A stretch of DNA of 64,000 bases from assembly GCF_024055575.1 (NCBI RefSeq), contig NZ_JAMXOE010000006.1, positions 124,001 to 188,000 on the forward strand. The letters are read 5' to 3'. This document shows, in pieces, positions 62,401 to 64,000 of the stretch. The notes under the pieces were generated by a model. It was not told where the DNA came from, searched no databases, and worked only from the letters and a program-made list of their open reading frames with translations. A program made the translations under genes and the position numbers. The stretch's first letter is position 1. Every line of letters begins with the position of its first letter. The stretch comes from Mucilaginibacter flavidus. GTDB lineage: Bacteria > Bacteroidota > Bacteroidia > Sphingobacteriales > Sphingobacteriaceae.

Positions 62401-63948
62401 CTTATTATCACTGCTGGTAGTGCCGGCATAATATACCCATGCCGATATGGTGAATGCTCCGTTAATATTTGGTGCCGTTCCAACATTCTGAATAATACTT
62501 GTATTTGTACCGTTAAAGCTGTAACCGCCACCGGCAATAGGCACTGCTGCTGCAATATGTATTTCATCGTTAGTTACTGTAGTATTTGCCTGCACCGCAT
62601 TTCTTCCATTGCTTGTTGCATCTAAAACTGCAGCATTGGTTGAGGCTTCGTTAAAGTGGTACACTGCTTTATAGTCACTGGCCCAGGTAGATGCCGACCA
62701 AGTGGATGAATGGGCCGGTACTTTCGAACCAAAATAAAACGAGAGCGGAACATCTGTAGATGTTGCTGAAGGTATGCGAACCCATGCCAGTAAAATACCG
62801 TTTACAGAGTCGTAGGTATCAACCTGGTAATTTAATTCGGTTGTGCTGCCGGGTACAGTAAAAGCAAAATCATAGTTGGTGCCGGCAGTAAGGGCACCGC
62901 CGTTTCCCAACGGAAATTGCACCTTGTCGCCGCATTGGCCTAAAATTTTTAATCCATCATCCTGAATATAAACCAGGGCCGGAAAGTTCGATAAGGTTGA
63001 GGAAATACCGCCATTACTAATTTGTGATGTATACAAAATTATAGGCTTCATAAAGCCATAATCGCCTAAGGCAACCGGTGTTACCGTAACAGGGACAGTT
63101 GTTGTTGATGAAGAGCAGCCCGCGGTGTTGGTGACAATAAGCGTAATATTGTGGACGCCTGGGATTGACCAGTTTACCGTGTAAGGCCCTTTGCCTGAAC
63201 CACTGGCAATAATACCGCCATCAAAATCCCAGGTAAAAGTTGAAGTTACGGGGTCGCTTCCTGTATACGTAATAGTTGCATTAGAGCCTACCGCTACTGT
63301 TGACGTTGCCGTAAAGGTTGATGTTGCCGCTGCGCTTACGGTTGCTGCTACCGCGGTACGGCTGCTTTCAAAACTACCCGATTTATACGATACGTAATAC
63401 GTTGTATTGCTGGCTAAAGCAACGGTGTAATTGGGTGATGTACTTGTTTGAAGAGCCAAGCCTCCGCTTGAAGCCGCGTACCAAATATAAGAGCCGCCGG
63501 CTGGCGACCCGCCCGAAGCGCTGAGGGTTACTGAGCCGGTACCGCAGGTGGTGCCGGGTATGCCGGTTGGCGCGGCTGGCAATATTGTTACTGTTATAGA
63601 TGTTGTTGCTGTTTGCAAAAAGCTATCTGTAGCTGTAGCTGTAATTGTATAGGTTGTACCAACCGTTAATGTGCTTGTAGCAAATGTTGCCGAATAAGTT
63701 GGGCCTGAAAGATCGGTCTGACTTGCCAGCGGCGACATAGTAAAAACTATTTTGCTTATACTTCCGCTGAAACCGGCAGCAGTAGCGTTAACGGTTATAC
63801 TGGTGCCTAGTCCAAATGTTGACCCCGTTGTTGGCGAACTTATGGTTACTGTTCGCGCCGCAAAGGCACTATTTACCAAAAAAATCATTCCGGCTAGTAC
63901 ACAAAAAAACCGAAGTGGTCTTTTTGAAATAGTATCTGATAGTTTCAT
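59455..63948 (-). CDS. Giant secreted LamG protein with T9SS type A sorting domain
   Basis: A 1497-residue secreted protein. Signal peptide about 1-31. Order of domains: Ig-like region (about 35-130), a CHU_C-associated Ig-like segment (SGGSPAGGSYIWYAA), a PKD domain (FTWDFDGGIIASGSG), a DUF2341-like domain (TLSNFPALVYIQDDGLKI) and a LamG/concanavalin-like domain (AVYHFNEAS ... GWHYIQGTFDGT). Then a long beta-rich region (about 680-1250) with a repeat-like structure, and the C-terminal type A sorting domain (VNIYPNPAVNTINLAI ... GTYMVDV ... KAKFIKL). Likely surface-attached after type IX secretion. Substrate or partner unknown. Confidence 0.9.
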   Translation of the reverse strand: MKLSDTISKRPLRFFCVLAGMIFLVNSAFAARTVTISSPTTGSTFGLGTSITVNATAAGFSGSISKIVFTMSPLASQTDLSGPTYSATFATSTLTVGTTYTITATATDSFLQTATTSITVTILPAAPTGIPGTTCGTGSVTLSASGGSPAGGSYIWYAASSGGLALQTSTSPNYTVALASNTTYYVSYKSGSFESSRTAVAATVSAAATSTFTATSTVAVGSNATITYTGSDPVTSTFTWDFDGGIIASGSGKGPYTVNWSIPGVHNITLIVTNTAGCSSSTTTVPVTVTPVALGDYGFMKPIILYTSQISNGGISSTLSNFPALVYIQDDGLKILGQCGDKVQFPLGNGGALTAGTNYDFAFTVPGSTTELNYQVDTYDSVNGILLAWVRIPSATSTDVPLSFYFGSKVPAHSSTWSASTWASDYKAVYHFNEASTNAAVLDATSNGRNAVQANTTVTNDEIHIAAAVPIAGGGYSFNGTNTSIIQNVGTAPNINGAFTISAWVYYAGTTSSDNKIVSNELDYGHNNNSGGYKISVKSGAIQTETRISGGTIVGNLGTGGTVDNTGWHYIQGTFDGTATGNFKNYVDGVAYGSVVMAKNETTMIPSNGFMLAMGLDHGTGTANGGFNDEHFYNGKMDEVRVSNVEKTPDWIRAEYYNQTHPREFCDYGESVVSFQANAPLLVGALTFTWTGLDGTTPTDQTKTNNWDAGFTPVFNGNTKMVIPVVASGKYPVLTADASIYALTIATGGAYLNLNGHTLNVGCNIYNNASTGGTGILNASNTASAINWNGSLAAQGYYGTNTVNTAEIGNMTVNNSAAGTVTITGGPVDIYNTLTITKGNLVIDNTGSGDMTLKSSSTLSASVAAIPSTYSITGKLNVERYISGGASKYRGYRFLSSPVYTAKVGTNYYYDLSYLTLYTPSTGTLGTSGGMTKTGNPSIYLYRDNVAFTNGSFNGGNFRGVNKINNATLYSIGVDFDGTYNLHVGTGFWMFYRGNLTNLATKFVPTTVPETGLFVSRGTLNQQAVTVVNWYTQQSTLQWTSVPGNTGYSGYNLVGNPFASSIDWDKRSTTDPAAGIYAPKVNSKIYIFNESTKIYATYDGVSGVNGGSNIIPSGQGFYVKAQDATASLTFNEAAKTSAQVTGPTAATGSTLLLSTHPVGNSKPDLRYMRLELFKDSDNVEETLVRFDSSAKNEFVDNEDSEHMAGSGGVSFSSKSSDNKDLAINLVPFPKASGTAIKLTVNATASGQYTINRTELKDIPEIYEIWLKDAYKKDSLDIKHNSAYVFNILKSDTNSFGANRFTLVIRESKALRLHLLNFTASKTTNGSELVWKTENEKFYTNFTVERSTDNGKNYAVLGGFASSDEGTYSFTDRKPAIATDMYRIKLEDLNGTITYSKAITLMYANISDINNNAVNIYPNPAVNTINLAIVQNSVNLTGTNPSYSINITNSMGKVLKTITTAQPTWQENVSGLLPGTYMVDVVNNADNSAVGKAKFIKL

Positions 63949-64000
63949 TAGGGCATTGAAAATTATCGTGATAAAGCATTACATCATGCCTGCTTAAGCA

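Overview
The window reads as chromosomal DNA of a Sphingobacteriaceae-type Bacteroidota, most like Mucilaginibacter or Pedobacter. Supporting evidence: type IX secretion sorting domains on two giant surface proteins, a LytTR regulator paired with a TPR histidine kinase, DUF3667 and PaiB proteins, a short Bacteroidota SRP RNA with a TAnnTTTG promoter box, and intergenic palindromes typical of that group. This assignment comes from recognising families, not from a database search.

Layout. 1-6.4 kb: 5'-truncated DUF3667 membrane protein, then secreted polysaccharide-degrading enzymes on the minus strand (GH53 galactanase; GH9 endoglucanase followed by GH3 beta-glucosidase in a likely operon). 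6.5-16.5 kb: outer-membrane barrel protein, ABC ATPase plus TolC pair, MarR-GNAT pair, exported truncated-haemoglobin-like lipoprotein with a small membrane partner, hemA, a phosphotransferase and a GMC oxidoreductase. 16.6-21 kb: unknown protein, ECF sigma factor with a membrane partner, GNAT, DNA polymerase IV, PaiB. 20.9-26.4 kb: minus-strand arginine operon (GNAT, argG, argC, argD, N-acylornithine carbamoyltransferase) ending in a small gene broken by an amber codon. argB lies 6 kb away in a plus-strand argB-proC pair, followed by an aspartate kinase of the type known from ectoine clusters. Between the two: YpdA-type reductase, SRP RNA, two tandem 2H phosphoesterase paralogues, a Na+/H+ antiporter and NDH-2.

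35.7-49.6 kb: GH30 glycosidase, a 1771-residue Ig-array protein with a type B (CHU_C) sorting domain, ankyrin protein, AhpD-like protein, TrmO, PIF1-like helicase, an orphan beta-rich protein, then a histidine kinase whose signal peptide is out of frame and its LytTR regulator. 50.5-56.9 kb: divergent from the regulator, a run of five exported proteins (N/S-rich protein, IPT/TIG lipoprotein, NlpC/P60-like hydrolase, HELTH/LGFP/PQPLPP protein, lipocalin-like protein). This is the best candidate in the window for an undescribed system. 57-64 kb: exported esterase, a gene-poor stretch with a decayed tRNA 3' end, strong hairpins and an excisionase-type HTH gene (a possible element boundary), a decayed small secreted gene, and a 1497-residue LamG protein with a type A sorting domain.

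The clearest novel leads are the five-gene exported locus with its two-component system; the paired 2H proteins with complementary catalytic losses; the Val90 specificity residue and repeat-punctuated gene boundaries of the arginine operon; the exported haemoglobin-like lipoprotein; and several genes broken by single-base changes.
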